A program made the position numbers and the translations under genes. 64,000 nt of DNA. It comes from Protaetiibacter intestinalis. GTDB taxonomy: Bacteria; Actinomycetota; Actinomycetes; Actinomycetales; Microbacteriaceae. The notes beneath the pieces are model-generated. The model made no database searches. It was not told the DNA's origin and was given only the letters and a program-made list of their open reading frames with translations. Below, one piece after another: positions 37,891 to 53,327 of this stretch. The stretch covers positions 868,001 through 932,000 of the forward strand of contig NZ_CP032630.1 of assembly GCF_003627075.1 (NCBI RefSeq). Reading direction: 5' to 3'. Numbering within the stretch: the first letter of the stretch is position 1; each line of letters opens with the position of its first letter.

Positions 37891-39419
37891 CAGATGCTCC
37901 TCGAGGCGCCGTTGCCGGCGAGATCGCGCCGGGTCACGAGCCTGTTGAACGTCTCGGGGTCCTGCACCTTCTCCATGGCGGCCTCGTAGGGCACCTCACC
38001 GCCGTTGACGAGTTCGGACAGGTGCTGGTCCATCGTGTGCATGCCTGCCGCGGCACCCGACTGCAGCGCCGAGGTGACCTGGTAGGTCTTGCCCTCGCGG
38101 ATGAGGTTGGCGATGGCCGGCGTGATGAACATGATCTCGGTCGCGACCGCCCGGCCGCGGCCGGTCGAGCGCTTGACGAGCGTCTGACACACGACGCCCT
38201 GCAGGGTCGCCGCGAGCTGCACGCGGATCTGGTCCTGCTGGTGCGGTGGGAACACGTCGATGACACGGTCGATCGTCGAGCCCGCGCTCTGCGTGTGCAG
38301 GGTCGCGAACACGAGGTGACCGGTCTCGGCCGCGGTCAGCGCCACCGAGATCGTCTCGAGGTCGCGGAGCTCGCCGATGAGGATCACATCGGGGTCCTGA
38401 CGCAGCACGTGCTTGAGGGCGTTGCCGAAGGAGTGGGTGTCGGCCCCGACCTCGCGCTGGTTGATGAGCGACTTCTTGTTGCGGTGCAGGAACTCGATCG
38501 GGTCCTCGACCGTCACGATGTGGTCGCGACGGGTGTTGTTCACGAGGTCGATGAGCGCCGCGAGGGTCGTCGACTTGCCGGAACCGGTCGGGCCGGTGAC
38601 GAGCACGAGACCGCGCGGCAGCTTCGCGAACTCCCCCACCTGCCCGGGCACGCCGAGCTGGCCGAGCGACTTGATCTCGGTCGGGATGATGCGGAACGCA
38701 CCGCCGATCGCGCCGCGCTGCTGGTAGAAGTTCACACGGAAGCGGGCGTTCGCCGAGAGGGTGAAGGCGAAGTCGAGCTCGAGCACCTCGTCGAACTTGG
38801 CCCGCTGGGTGGGCGACAGGATGCTGTAGAGCGCCGTCGCCGTCTTCTCGCGGTCCCAGATCTCCTGCTCGTGCACGGGCGTGAGCGTGCCGTCGATGCG
38901 CAGCAGCGGTGCCGTGCCGGTCGAGATGTGGAGGTCGGATGCGCCCGCGAGCAGCACCTCCTGCAGGCAGTGCAGCAGGTCGGCATCCGCGTTCGCGCGA
39001 GCGGCGCGGGCGAAATCGTCGTCCAGGATCGACTCGGCGCTCGCGGGCGCGCTCGCCATGGGCGGGGCCACGAGCGCGGGACCCCGCGCGGCCTCGGCGT
39101 CGAAGACCGGCACCTGCAGGTCGACGGCGGGCGGCGGCGTGTAGCCGGGCGTCGCAGGTGCCGCGGAGAACGACTCGAAGGCCGCGGGCGCCGACAGGTC
39201 GGGGGCGGGCGCCTGCGGCTCGGCGACCACGGGCGGGGCGCTCGATCCGGGCGGCGGCAGCTGCGAGAAGTCCACCGTAGGCGCCGCGTCGGGCGGCAGC
39301 ACGCCGTGCGGCGGCGGCAGCGTGCCGCTCGTTCCCGGCACGCCGAACGGCGGTGCCGCGGGATCCGTCAACGGGATCTCGTAGATGTTGTTGTTCACGC
39401 GGTGGTCCTCCCCCTCCAT
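37890..39419 (-). CDS. pilT: Twitching ATPase PilT with long Pro/Ala-rich N-terminus
   Basis: This hexameric retraction motor has 509 residues against about 350-370 in the usual PilT. The first ~140 residues are Pro/Ala-rich and acidic (PPPGSSAPPVVAEPQAPAP) and probably disordered. The ATPase core follows: LLAGASDLHISTG, Walker A GPTGSGKS at 276-283, the VTVEDPIEF Asp box, Walker B DPDVILIGELRD and the AIRNLIRE-equivalent PAIANLIREGK near the C-terminus. ATG 39419 has GGAGG six bases upstream. It should power pilus retraction, hence twitching or DNA uptake. Confidence 0.93.
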   Translation of the reverse strand: MEGEDHRVNNNIYEIPLTDPAAPPFGVPGTSGTLPPPHGVLPPDAAPTVDFSQLPPPGSSAPPVVAEPQAPAPDLSAPAAFESFSAAPATPGYTPPPAVDLQVPVFDAEAARGPALVAPPMASAPASAESILDDDFARAARANADADLLHCLQEVLLAGASDLHISTGTAPLLRIDGTLTPVHEQEIWDREKTATALYSILSPTQRAKFDEVLELDFAFTLSANARFRVNFYQQRGAIGGAFRIIPTEIKSLGQLGVPGQVGEFAKLPRGLVLVTGPTGSGKSTTLAALIDLVNNTRRDHIVTVEDPIEFLHRNKKSLINQREVGADTHSFGNALKHVLRQDPDVILIGELRDLETISVALTAAETGHLVFATLHTQSAGSTIDRVIDVFPPHQQDQIRVQLAATLQGVVCQTLVKRSTGRGRAVATEIMFITPAIANLIREGKTYQVTSALQSGAAAGMHTMDQHLSELVNGGEVPYEAAMEKVQDPETFNRLVTRRDLAGNGASRSI

Positions 39420-39441
39420 GCGGAACCTCCGAAACGAGCCG

Positions 39442-41097
39442 TCAGGCGACGACGCGCAGGATCTCCTCGATGCTCGTCATGCCGAGCAGGGCCTTGCCCC
39501 AGCCGTCCTGCCGCAGGGTGTACATGCCCTGCTGCACGGCGACGCGGCCGATCTCGGCACTCGATGCGCGCGCGACCGCGAGACGTTCGATGTCCTCCGT
39601 GACGCTCATGACCTCGTGCAGCGCCATGCGGCCGCGGTAGCCGGTGTTGGAGCAGTGCTGGCAGCCGATCGGACGGAACAGCGTCGGGATGCCCATGCGC
39701 GGGTCGAAGGCGAAGCCGAGCGACTGCAGCTCCTCCGGCGGGTGGTGGTACGGCTGCTTGCACTTGTCGCACAGCCGCCGGGCGAGACGCTGGGCCACCA
39801 CGCAGTCGAGCGCCGAGCCCACGAGGAACGGCTCGATGTCCATCTCGATGAGACGCGTCACGGCGCTCGGGGCGTCGTTGGTGTGCAGCGTCGAGAGCAC
39901 GAGGTGGCCGGTGAGCGAGGCCTCGATCGCGATCTGGGCCGTCTCCTGGTCGCGGATCTCACCGATGAGCACGACATCCGGGTCCGAACGCAGGATGCTG
40001 CGCAGGGCGCTCGCGAAGGTGAGGCCCGCCTTGACGTTCACCTGCACCTGGTTGATGCCGGGCAGGCGATACTCGACCGGGTCCTCGACGGTGATGACGT
40101 TGATCTCGGGCTTCGCGACCTCGTTGAGGGTCGTGTAGAGCGTCGTCGACTTACCCGAACCGGTCGGACCGGTCACGAGGATCATGCCGTAGGGCTTCGA
40201 GTACGACTTCCTGAAGCGCTCGAGGTTGTGGTCGAGCATCGCCATCTGCTGGATGCCCAGCTGCGTCGACGAGTTGTCGAGGATACGCATGACGACCTTC
40301 TCGCCGTACACCGTCGGCAGGGTCGCGACGCGGAGGTCGATCTTGCGGCCGCCGTGCATGACCGAGAGGCGGCCGTCCTGCGGCTTGCGACGCTCGGCGA
40401 TGTCGATGTCGCTCATGATCTTGAGGCGGCTGATGACGCCGTTCTGGATCGACTTCGGCGCGCGCTGCATCTCGTGCAGCACGCCGTCGATGCGGTACCG
40501 CACGTGCAGGTCGTGCTCGGCCGGCTCGATGTGGATGTCGGATGCGTGGTCCTGGATGGCCTGGCTGATGAGCAGGTTCACAAAGCGCACGATGGGCGCG
40601 TCGTCCTCGACCTCCGCGCGCTCGAGCTCGGATCCGGTCGACTCGGCGTCGCCCTCGATCTCGCTCGAGAGGTCGTTGAGCTCGCTGTCGGCGCGCACGA
40701 AGCGGGTGATCGCGTTGAGCAGATCCTGACGCTCGGCCACCACCGCGCGCACCGAGAAACGCACCGCGGCGCGGATGTCGTCGAGCGCGACGACGTTGTT
40801 CGGGTCGGCCATCGCCACGAGCAGGCGGTCGCCGTCGCGGCCGATCGGCAGCACCTCGTGGCGGCGCAGCAGGCCGATCGGCACGAGCGCGACCGCCGAG
40901 TGGTCGACCGGGTACTCGGTCAGGTCGACGAACGGCAGGTTCATCTGCGCGGCACGCGCGGACGCCACCTGGCCCTCGGTCAGCATGCCCTGCGCGACGA
41001 GCTCGCGGATCTGCGGCTCGTCGTCACCCGCGGCGGCATCGATGCTCGTGATCGGCAGCTGACCACGGATGATCAGGATCTCGGACAGGGAGGCCAT
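39442..41097 (-). CDS. pilB: Type IV pilus extension ATPase PilB
   Basis: This is a 551-residue assembly motor. An N-terminal GspE domain (MASLSEILIIRGQL to about 130) precedes the ATPase: Walker A GPTGSGKS at 310-317, VITVEDPVEY, Walker B DPDVVLIGEIRD near 373-383, and the zinc-binding cysteines CDKC (443, 446) and CQHC (479, 482). It starts the pilus operon. A 142-base gap to the upstream gene holds no obvious promoter beyond a weak TAGCCT -10-like box. Confidence 0.95.
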   Translation of the reverse strand: MASLSEILIIRGQLPITSIDAAAGDDEPQIRELVAQGMLTEGQVASARAAQMNLPFVDLTEYPVDHSAVALVPIGLLRRHEVLPIGRDGDRLLVAMADPNNVVALDDIRAAVRFSVRAVVAERQDLLNAITRFVRADSELNDLSSEIEGDAESTGSELERAEVEDDAPIVRFVNLLISQAIQDHASDIHIEPAEHDLHVRYRIDGVLHEMQRAPKSIQNGVISRLKIMSDIDIAERRKPQDGRLSVMHGGRKIDLRVATLPTVYGEKVVMRILDNSSTQLGIQQMAMLDHNLERFRKSYSKPYGMILVTGPTGSGKSTTLYTTLNEVAKPEINVITVEDPVEYRLPGINQVQVNVKAGLTFASALRSILRSDPDVVLIGEIRDQETAQIAIEASLTGHLVLSTLHTNDAPSAVTRLIEMDIEPFLVGSALDCVVAQRLARRLCDKCKQPYHHPPEELQSLGFAFDPRMGIPTLFRPIGCQHCSNTGYRGRMALHEVMSVTEDIERLAVARASSAEIGRVAVQQGMYTLRQDGWGKALLGMTSIEEILRVVA

Positions 41098-41239
41098 GCC
41101 ACCCCCCTAGGTGATCTGCACGGATCTCACGGCGCCTGCCCCCCCGAGCGGCGCCGCTTCCGGGAACCCCACATCCCCGAGAGCGTCAGGCTATCCGCCG
41201 TATGCCGCGGGGACGATACCCGCATGCGGGGGGTAGCGT

Positions 41240-41650
41240 TCAGCGCCTCGCGAAATATGCCCAGCAGGCGATGGGCGGGGCGGCCGCGAGGACGGCGGCC
41301 GTGAGCACGAAGGGGCTGCCCGCCTGGGCGAGCGCGAGCGAGGTGTCGACGAGCGCCCCGGACGCCAGCGTCACGAGGTAGACGGCGGCGGCCGTCGCGA
41401 CCGCCCCGAGCCACGGGCGCGGCGCCGGCACCGTGAACACGATCCCCAGGTACACCGCGAGCATCGCGATCCCGAGCGCCAGGACGCCGTAGAACGGACC
41501 GACCGGCAGCTCGATCGGGTCGCGATCGAGCACCACCGCGAGCACGCCGTCGACGGCGAAGACGATCGACGCCCACACGACCGCGACGAAGATCCCCGCG
41601 ATCCGCTCGGGATGCCGGGACGGCTCAGGGGTGGGGGTGGGCGCGCTCAT
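41240..41650 (-). CDS. Small membrane protein of unknown function
   Basis: This 136-residue protein has four hydrophobic segments (IFVAVVWASIVFAV, FYGVLALGIAMLAVYLG, GAVATAAAVYLVTLASGAL, FVLTAAVLAAAPPIACW) and a short charged end FARR. No family motif is recognised. ATG 41650 overlaps the end of the upstream gene by 26 bases, and GTG 41659 is an alternative start; both suggest co-transcription with that gene. Confidence 0.7.
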   Translation of the reverse strand: MSAPTPTPEPSRHPERIAGIFVAVVWASIVFAVDGVLAVVLDRDPIELPVGPFYGVLALGIAMLAVYLGIVFTVPAPRPWLGAVATAAAVYLVTLASGALVDTSLALAQAGSPFVLTAAVLAAAPPIACWAYFARR

Positions 41651-42392
41651 ACTCCGCACGACGCTCGGCGACGCTCTGCTCGAAAAGCGCCCGCTCGGTC
41701 GCGTTGCGCTCCTTCACCCGCCGACCGCGCGACGCGATCGCGAGACCGAACCACAGCGAAGCCTCGCGGGCGAGCGCGAGGGCGCTCAGCAGGAAGGGGC
41801 TGACCGCGACGATGCCGAAGAAGTCGACGGCCTGGTCGGGGGTCATCGCGAAGATGTTGCTCGCGAGGGCGAGCGCCGCGATCGAGGCGGCATAGGTGAG
41901 CGCCGCGACGAACAGGCTTCCGATCACGTGCGCCCACCAGGCGGCGCGGTTCACGATGAGGGCGAACAGCACGGCGAAGACGGCATACGCCGCGACGGGT
42001 GCCCAGAAGGCGCCGCTGACCAGGAACTTGCCGATGCTCGCCTCGACGTTCGCGCCGGGGGTGAAGGCGATGATGATCGAGGCGGCCCCGAGGTACAGCA
42101 GGGCGAACGCGATGGCACCGATGATCGAGATGAGCACGCCGAAACCGCGGTTGCCGCGGGGCGCCGGCGGCGTGGGCGCCTGCACGTAGACGACCTCGCG
42201 CGGGCTCGGGTCGGCGAGCGGGACCGCCGCCGGGGCGACGGGCTCGACGACGACCGGCTCGGCCACGTCGTCCACGACCTCCGCCTCGTCCACCTCCGGG
42301 ACGACCGGCTCGACACCCAGGTGCTCGGATGCCGCCACGGGCTCCACGGGCTCCGGCTCGAGGGGGGTCTGCGGTTCGGTGGGGTTCGCCAT
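41625..42392 (-). CDS. Membrane protein with acidic proline-rich N-terminus
   Basis: This is a 255-residue protein. The first 80 residues are Pro/Glu/Val-rich (PLEPEPVEPV, VVPEVDEAEVVDDVAEP) and probably cytoplasmic. Four membrane segments follow (about 88-108, 120-145, 150-175, 185-205), then a basic, charged tail (RGRRVKERNATERALFEQS). Function unknown; no enzyme motif. It sits between the rpoC terminator and the small membrane protein, in the same direction as the pilus genes. Confidence 0.75.
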   Translation of the reverse strand: MANPTEPQTPLEPEPVEPVAASEHLGVEPVVPEVDEAEVVDDVAEPVVVEPVAPAAVPLADPSPREVVYVQAPTPPAPRGNRGFGVLISIIGAIAFALLYLGAASIIIAFTPGANVEASIGKFLVSGAFWAPVAAYAVFAVLFALIVNRAAWWAHVIGSLFVAALTYAASIAALALASNIFAMTPDQAVDFFGIVAVSPFLLSALALAREASLWFGLAIASRGRRVKERNATERALFEQSVAERRAEYERAHPHP

Positions 42393-42434
42393 GGCGTGCT
42401 CCTTCGCTCGGCATCAGCCTAGCGACGGTTAACG

Positions 42435-42466
42435 CCGGAAGGCCCCGCTCGCGCGGGGCCTTCCGG
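42435..42466 (-). terminator. Terminator of rpoBC
   Basis: Perfect 14-bp arms CCGGAAGGCCCCGC (42435-42448) and GCGGGGCCTTCCGG (42453-42466) with loop TCGC, ten bases beyond the rpoC stop. Only a short CGTTAACC follows, so it is GC-rich and lacks a long T-run. Confidence 0.8.
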
Positions 42467-42475
42467 GTGGATCAC

Positions 42476-46348
<3,873 letters not shown>

Positions 46349-46398
46349 GTGTGTGTTCTCTCTCGCTTCTTCTCTACGAAATCCTGTTGTGGCCCGGC

Positions 46399-49863
<3,465 letters not shown>

Positions 49864-50028
49864 GGAAAACAACCTCCGTGAGACCCGTCGGTCTCAGTGT
49901 GTGTCGGTAGTGGAGAGGCGCCCCAGCTTCTCTCGAGCGATCCCGCCGTCATTTTCGGGATCCGCCGCCGGAGCACACGAAGGCCGACCGCAATATGAGG
50001 GCACAGGTGTGGGGGAGCGCAAAGAACA

Positions 50029-50058
50029 ACTATAGGCCTCAACGACGCGCCGTGTCCA
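50029..50058 (-). promoter_or_regulatory. Probable rpoBC promoter
   Basis: Minus-strand TGGACA (50058-50053) and TATAGT (50034-50029) are 18 bases apart. The start would be near 50022, giving a leader of about 160 bases before the rpoB TTG. It is back to back with a second promoter on the plus strand at 50067. Confidence 0.6.
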
Positions 50059-50066
50059 CATATTCC

Positions 50067-50095
50067 TTGACATCCGTCCGACTCGGGTCTATAAC
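50067..50095 (+). promoter_or_regulatory. Near-consensus plus-strand promoter without an evident gene
   Basis: TTGACA (50067-50072), 17-base spacer, TATAAC (50090-50095): one of the best sigma-A matches in the window. It points toward 50102 and on, where the next annotated gene is on the opposite strand. The product would include the nested inverted repeat at 50129-50257 and read antisense into the 3' end of the GIN-domain lipoprotein gene. Confidence 0.6.
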
Positions 50096-50128
50096 CCCGC
50101 CGCCGCGGCCCGCGACCCCCTCGTCACC

Positions 50129-50257
50129 GTCCCATCTCAAGGACCCGGGCATCCCGTCTCAAGGAGGCCACGTGACGGGTGTGGCGGATGGGGCGCAGGG
50201 GCACCCGCCGCCGCGCCGACTCCTTGAGACGGGTTGCGGAACTCCTTGAAATGGGAC
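50129..50257. repeat. Nested inverted repeat between rpoB and the GIN-domain lipoprotein
   Basis: The inner pair CCCGTCTCAAGGAG (50153-50166) and CTCCTTGAGACGGG (50220-50233) is perfect over 14 bases. The outer pair 50129-50143 and 50243-50257 matches 14 of 15 bases around the same TCTCAAGGA motif. AATGGGACCGGC is directly repeated at 50250 and 50265. A 25-codon frame (GTG 50172 to 50249) with AAGGAGG before it lies inside, its ribosome site buried in the stem. Apart from this and the two promoters, the 49864-50278 stretch shows nothing. Confidence 0.7.
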
Positions 50258-50278
50258 CGGCGTGAATGGGACCGGCCG

Positions 50279-51007
50279 TCAGAGCTGGATGACGTCGCCG
50301 GAGCCTGAGACCTCGCTCGTGACGGAGGCACCGCCCGAGACCCGGATGTCGCCCGAGCCGCCGATGCGGGCGCGCACCGAACCGGTCGCGAAGAGGGCGA
50401 TGTCGCCGGAGCCGCCGACCTCGGCGACCGCGTCGACGAGGCGCAGCTCGTGCGCGTCGATGTCGCCCGAGCCCTGCACGCGGTAGTCGGCATCCGCGGC
50501 GCGGCCGTCGAGGCGCACGTCGCCCGAGCCCTCGATCTCGACCGAGACCTCGTCGGCGTCGACGTCGTCGGCGCGCACATCGCCCGAGCCGTCGACCCGG
50601 ATGCGCACGGTGTCGGCGGCCGAGAAGTCGGCGCGGACATCGCCCGCGCCCTCGAGCTCCAGCTCGTCGAAGGAGCGCACGGTGAGCGTGTACCGGATGC
50701 GACCCTCCCCGAGCGAGGCGCCGTCGATGCCGAGCACGAGGGTGCCGTCCTGCTCCTCGACGGTCAGCCGGTCGACGACCGACTCGGGGGCGCGCACCGT
50801 GAGCCCCGGCTCGTCGCCCAGCTTCACGACGACGTCGCCCGAGTTCTCGAGGCGCAGCGCGTGCACCTCGTCCGAGACCTCGTGCTCGGTCGTGACGAGC
50901 GGGGCGGCGGACGGCAGACGCACGCAGCCGGTGAGCGCGACGCCGGCGACGGCGAACGCGGCGACGGCGGCGAGGGCGCGGCGGGTGGTGGGGGTGGTGA
51001 TGGTCAT
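50279..51007 (-). CDS. Lipoprotein with GIN-domain (DUF2807-like) beta-solenoid
   Basis: This is a 242-residue exported lipoprotein with lipobox LTGC (Cys28). The mature chain has ENSGDVVVKLGDEPGLTV followed by repeated GSGDV/GSGDI turns (at least six), the hallmark of the GIN/DUF2807 putative auto-transporter adhesin-like fold, a beta-solenoid. Function in actinobacteria is not known. ATG 51007 follows GAGGA at a long spacing. The gene is divergent from the spermidine synthase-like gene. Confidence 0.88.
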   Translation of the reverse strand: MTITTPTTRRALAAVAAFAVAGVALTGCVRLPSAAPLVTTEHEVSDEVHALRLENSGDVVVKLGDEPGLTVRAPESVVDRLTVEEQDGTLVLGIDGASLGEGRIRYTLTVRSFDELELEGAGDVRADFSAADTVRIRVDGSGDVRADDVDADEVSVEIEGSGDVRLDGRAADADYRVQGSGDIDAHELRLVDAVAEVGGSGDIALFATGSVRARIGGSGDIRVSGGASVTSEVSGSGDVIQL

Positions 51008-51125
51008 GGGGGGATTCCTCTCGATTCGCCCCCAGCCTTCCGCCGTGAGCGCGCGGGCGGCATCCGGTCGACCCCCGCGGCGGGTGGGGTCATCCCCCCA
51101 ACCCCACGGCGACGACAATAGAGGC

Positions 51126-51983
51126 GTGGAGGAACCTCCGGGCGTGCGCCTGTCGAACGGGATGCGGGCCGAGGTGCGCCCCGACCGGCTCACCGGCGGC
51201 TACGAGCTCGTCGTCGACGGCACCCCCCAGTCGCACGTCGACCTCGACGACCCCACGCACCTCTTCTTCGAGTACATCGCGCGGATGGGGCACGTGATCG
51301 ACCAGCTGGGCGACCCCGGCGAACCGATCACCGCACTGCACCTCGGGGCCGGGGCCCTCACCATCCCGCGCTACATCGCGGCCACCCGCCCGGGCTCGCG
51401 CCAGCAGGTGGTGGAGCTCGAGCCCGAGCTCGTGGAGCTCGTGCGGCGCGAGCTGCCGCTGCCGCGCGACGCCTCCATCCGGGTGCGCTACGGCGACGCG
51501 CGCGAGGTGCTCGGGCGCCTGCCGAAGGGGTTGCTCGGCCAGGTGGAGCTGCTCGTGGTCGACGTGTTCTCGGGCGCCCGCACCCCCGCGCACGTGACGA
51601 GCGTCGAGTTCTACACGGAGTGCGCGGCGTTCCTCGCGCCGGGCGGCGTGCTGCTCGCCAACATCGCCGACGGGCAGGGGGCGGCGTTCGCGCGCGGCCA
51701 GGCGGCCACACTCGGGATGGTGTTCGCCGACACCGCGGTGCTCGGCGAGGCGGGCGTGCTGAAGGGACGCCGCTTCGGCAACTTCGTGCTCGTCGGCTCG
51801 CCCGCGCCGCTGCCGCTCGACTGGATGCCGCGCCTGCTCGCCGGCGGACCGCATCCGGCCCAGCTGCTGCACGGGCGCGAGCTGCGCGACTGGATCGCGG
51901 GGGCGCGCGTCGTGACGGATGCGACGGCCGTGGCGTCTCCTCCCCCGGGTCGCAACATCTTCCAGATCCCCCCGAATCGGTGA
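51126..51983 (+). CDS. Spermidine synthase-like methyltransferase-fold protein
   Basis: This 285-residue protein has the spermidine/spermine synthase Rossmann fold: HLFFEYIARMGHVID, the LHLGAGALTIPRYIA nucleotide-binding loop, VVELEPELVELVRRE acidic strand, RVRYGDAREVLGR and VVDVFSGARTPAHV. Actinobacterial proteins of this class often lack proven polyamine activity, and no decarboxylase gene is nearby, so substrate is uncertain. GTG 51126 is six bases after GACAAT, which suggests a leaderless transcript. Confidence 0.85.
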   Translation: MEEPPGVRLSNGMRAEVRPDRLTGGYELVVDGTPQSHVDLDDPTHLFFEYIARMGHVIDQLGDPGEPITALHLGAGALTIPRYIAATRPGSRQQVVELEPELVELVRRELPLPRDASIRVRYGDAREVLGRLPKGLLGQVELLVVDVFSGARTPAHVTSVEFYTECAAFLAPGGVLLANIADGQGAAFARGQAATLGMVFADTAVLGEAGVLKGRRFGNFVLVGSPAPLPLDWMPRLLAGGPHPAQLLHGRELRDWIAGARVVTDATAVASPPPGRNIFQIPPNR

Positions 51984-52024
51984 CGTGCCCGGCGGATGCC
52001 GGGGGCGGGTGCTGGAATGGGCGC

Positions 52025-52471
52025 ATGGCTGAGCTCACGCGCGTGCGCACCTGGGCCGACGCCCTCATCCGTCTGCACCTCGACGACGGCTGGAGCTTCG
52101 CCTTCGACCACGCCAAGACGCGGGCCGGGCTGTGCAACTTCACGGCGAAGCGCATCTCGGTCTCGCGCTACATCGCGCAGCGCTCCGACGACGACGAGAT
52201 CCACCAGGTGCTGCTGCACGAGGTGGCGCACGCGATCGCGGGGCCGAAGGCCGGCCACGGGGCGAGCTGGAAGCGCATCGCCGACGAGCTCGGCTACGCG
52301 GGCGGGCGCACGCACGACGGGCCGGTGCCGAACGAGCTCGCGCCGTGGGTGGGCACCTGCCCGAACGGGCACGTGAGCTACCGCTACCGCCGCCCCACCC
52401 GGCCCACCTCGTGCGGGGTGTGCTCGCGGCGCTTCGACCCGGCCCTGCGGATCGCGTGGGTACGGCGGTGA
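52025..52471 (+). CDS. SprT-like zinc metalloprotease domain protein
   Basis: This 148-residue protein has the HEVAH motif (65-69) and a third ligand in AGHGASWK (His78), then a C-terminal zinc-ribbon with CPNGHVSYRYRR and CGVC. SprT/Spartan family members degrade DNA-protein cross-links in eukaryotes; the bacterial role is unclear. ATG 52025 is preceded only by a weak ribosome site. It stands 41 bases after the spermidine synthase-like gene. Confidence 0.88.
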   Translation: MAELTRVRTWADALIRLHLDDGWSFAFDHAKTRAGLCNFTAKRISVSRYIAQRSDDDEIHQVLLHEVAHAIAGPKAGHGASWKRIADELGYAGGRTHDGPVPNELAPWVGTCPNGHVSYRYRRPTRPTSCGVCSRRFDPALRIAWVRR

Positions 52472-52496
52472 CCGGCTAACCCGCTAGCCTGGTTAC

Positions 52497-52991
52497 GTGT
52501 TCGACGCGGGAGCCCTCAGCCTCGACTTCGCCTATGCCGGCGAGCTCGACGCCTGGGTCGCCCGGCGCTACCCCGCCGTCGATGCGGCGTCGATCACCGA
52601 CGGCGAGCGGCGCGACGCGCAGCTGCTGCGCGAGGCGATCCTGCGGCTCGCCGCGGCCTCCGTCGACGACAGCCCCGCCGCGGCCGACGACGTCGACACG
52701 CTCAACCTCTTCGCGGCATCCCCCGACGTGCCGCCCGCACTCGCCGGCGGTCGTCGCCAGGCCGGCGCGAGCCGCATCCGCACCACCCAGGCGCTCTCGA
52801 GCGTCGCCCGGGACGCGGTCGGCGTGCTCGATCCGGACGCCCGCGCGCGGCTCAAGCGCTGCGCGGCCGACGACTGCCGCCGGGTGTTCCACGACGAATC
52901 GCGCACCGGCACCCGGCGCTGGTGCTCGATGCAGACGTGCGGCAACCGGGCCAAGGTGCGCGCCCACCGCGAGCGCGCGCGCACCGCGTGA
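52497..52991 (+). CDS. CGNR zinc-finger transcription regulator (ABATE domain)
   Basis: This is a 164-residue protein. The N-terminal ~110 residues form the ABATE/DUF1470 domain (LSLDFAYAGELDAW, DAQLLREAILRLAAA). The C-terminal CGNR finger reads CAADDCRRVFHDESR then RRWCSMQTCGNRAKVR, with four zinc cysteines and the CGNR box that contacts DNA. These proteins are predicted stress regulators. GTG 52497 lies six bases after TAGCCT, a leaderless pattern. It converges with the DUF427 gene, stop codons abutting. Confidence 0.88.
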   Translation: MFDAGALSLDFAYAGELDAWVARRYPAVDAASITDGERRDAQLLREAILRLAAASVDDSPAAADDVDTLNLFAASPDVPPALAGGRRQAGASRIRTTQALSSVARDAVGVLDPDARARLKRCAADDCRRVFHDESRTGTRRWCSMQTCGNRAKVRAHRERARTA

Positions 52992-53300
52992 TCAGGCCTC
53001 GGAGACCCGCACGTCCTTCCAGAAGGCGACGTAGCCGCTGAAGTCGCGACCCACCTTCTCGATCGCCGTCGGGTACGGATCGGGGTAGGTCCACGCGCGG
53101 TCGGTGAGCCACTGCTCGCCGTCGCGCACGCTCAGGTACTGGCACTCGCCCTTCCAGGGGCAGGTGTAGGGGGTGGGGCTGTCGCGCAGCACACCCTCGA
53201 CGACCGAGGAGGGCGGGAAGTAGACGTTCCCCTCGATGTGGATGACGTCGGCCTCCTCGGCCTGCGCGATGACCTGGTCTCCGAGCTTCGCCTGGAACAT
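52992..53300 (-). CDS. DUF427 family protein
   Basis: This 102-residue protein has the DUF427 features: VYFPPSSVVEGVL, TPYTCPWKGECQYLSV and a C-terminal AWTYPDPYPTA..VGRDFSGYVAFW. The family is a small beta-tent fold of unknown biochemical role. ATG 53300 gives normal length. Its stop is directly adjacent to that of the CGNR gene on the other strand. Confidence 0.9.
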   Translation of the reverse strand: MFQAKLGDQVIAQAEEADVIHIEGNVYFPPSSVVEGVLRDSPTPYTCPWKGECQYLSVRDGEQWLTDRAWTYPDPYPTAIEKVGRDFSGYVAFWKDVRVSEA

Positions 53301-53327
53301 GGGCTCAGGCTACGCCGAGCCGGGCCG

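Noticed and set aside
29150..41097. Type II secretion system instead of type IV pilus
   Set aside because: PilT, PilM, PilN and PilO are present and there is no secretin or gspC-like gene, so a pilus is the better reading.
50172..50249. 25-codon frame with a strong ribosome site as a real gene
   Set aside because: The AAGGAGG arises from the inverted repeat itself and the peptide has no known features, so it is mentioned only as an option within the small-RNA finding.
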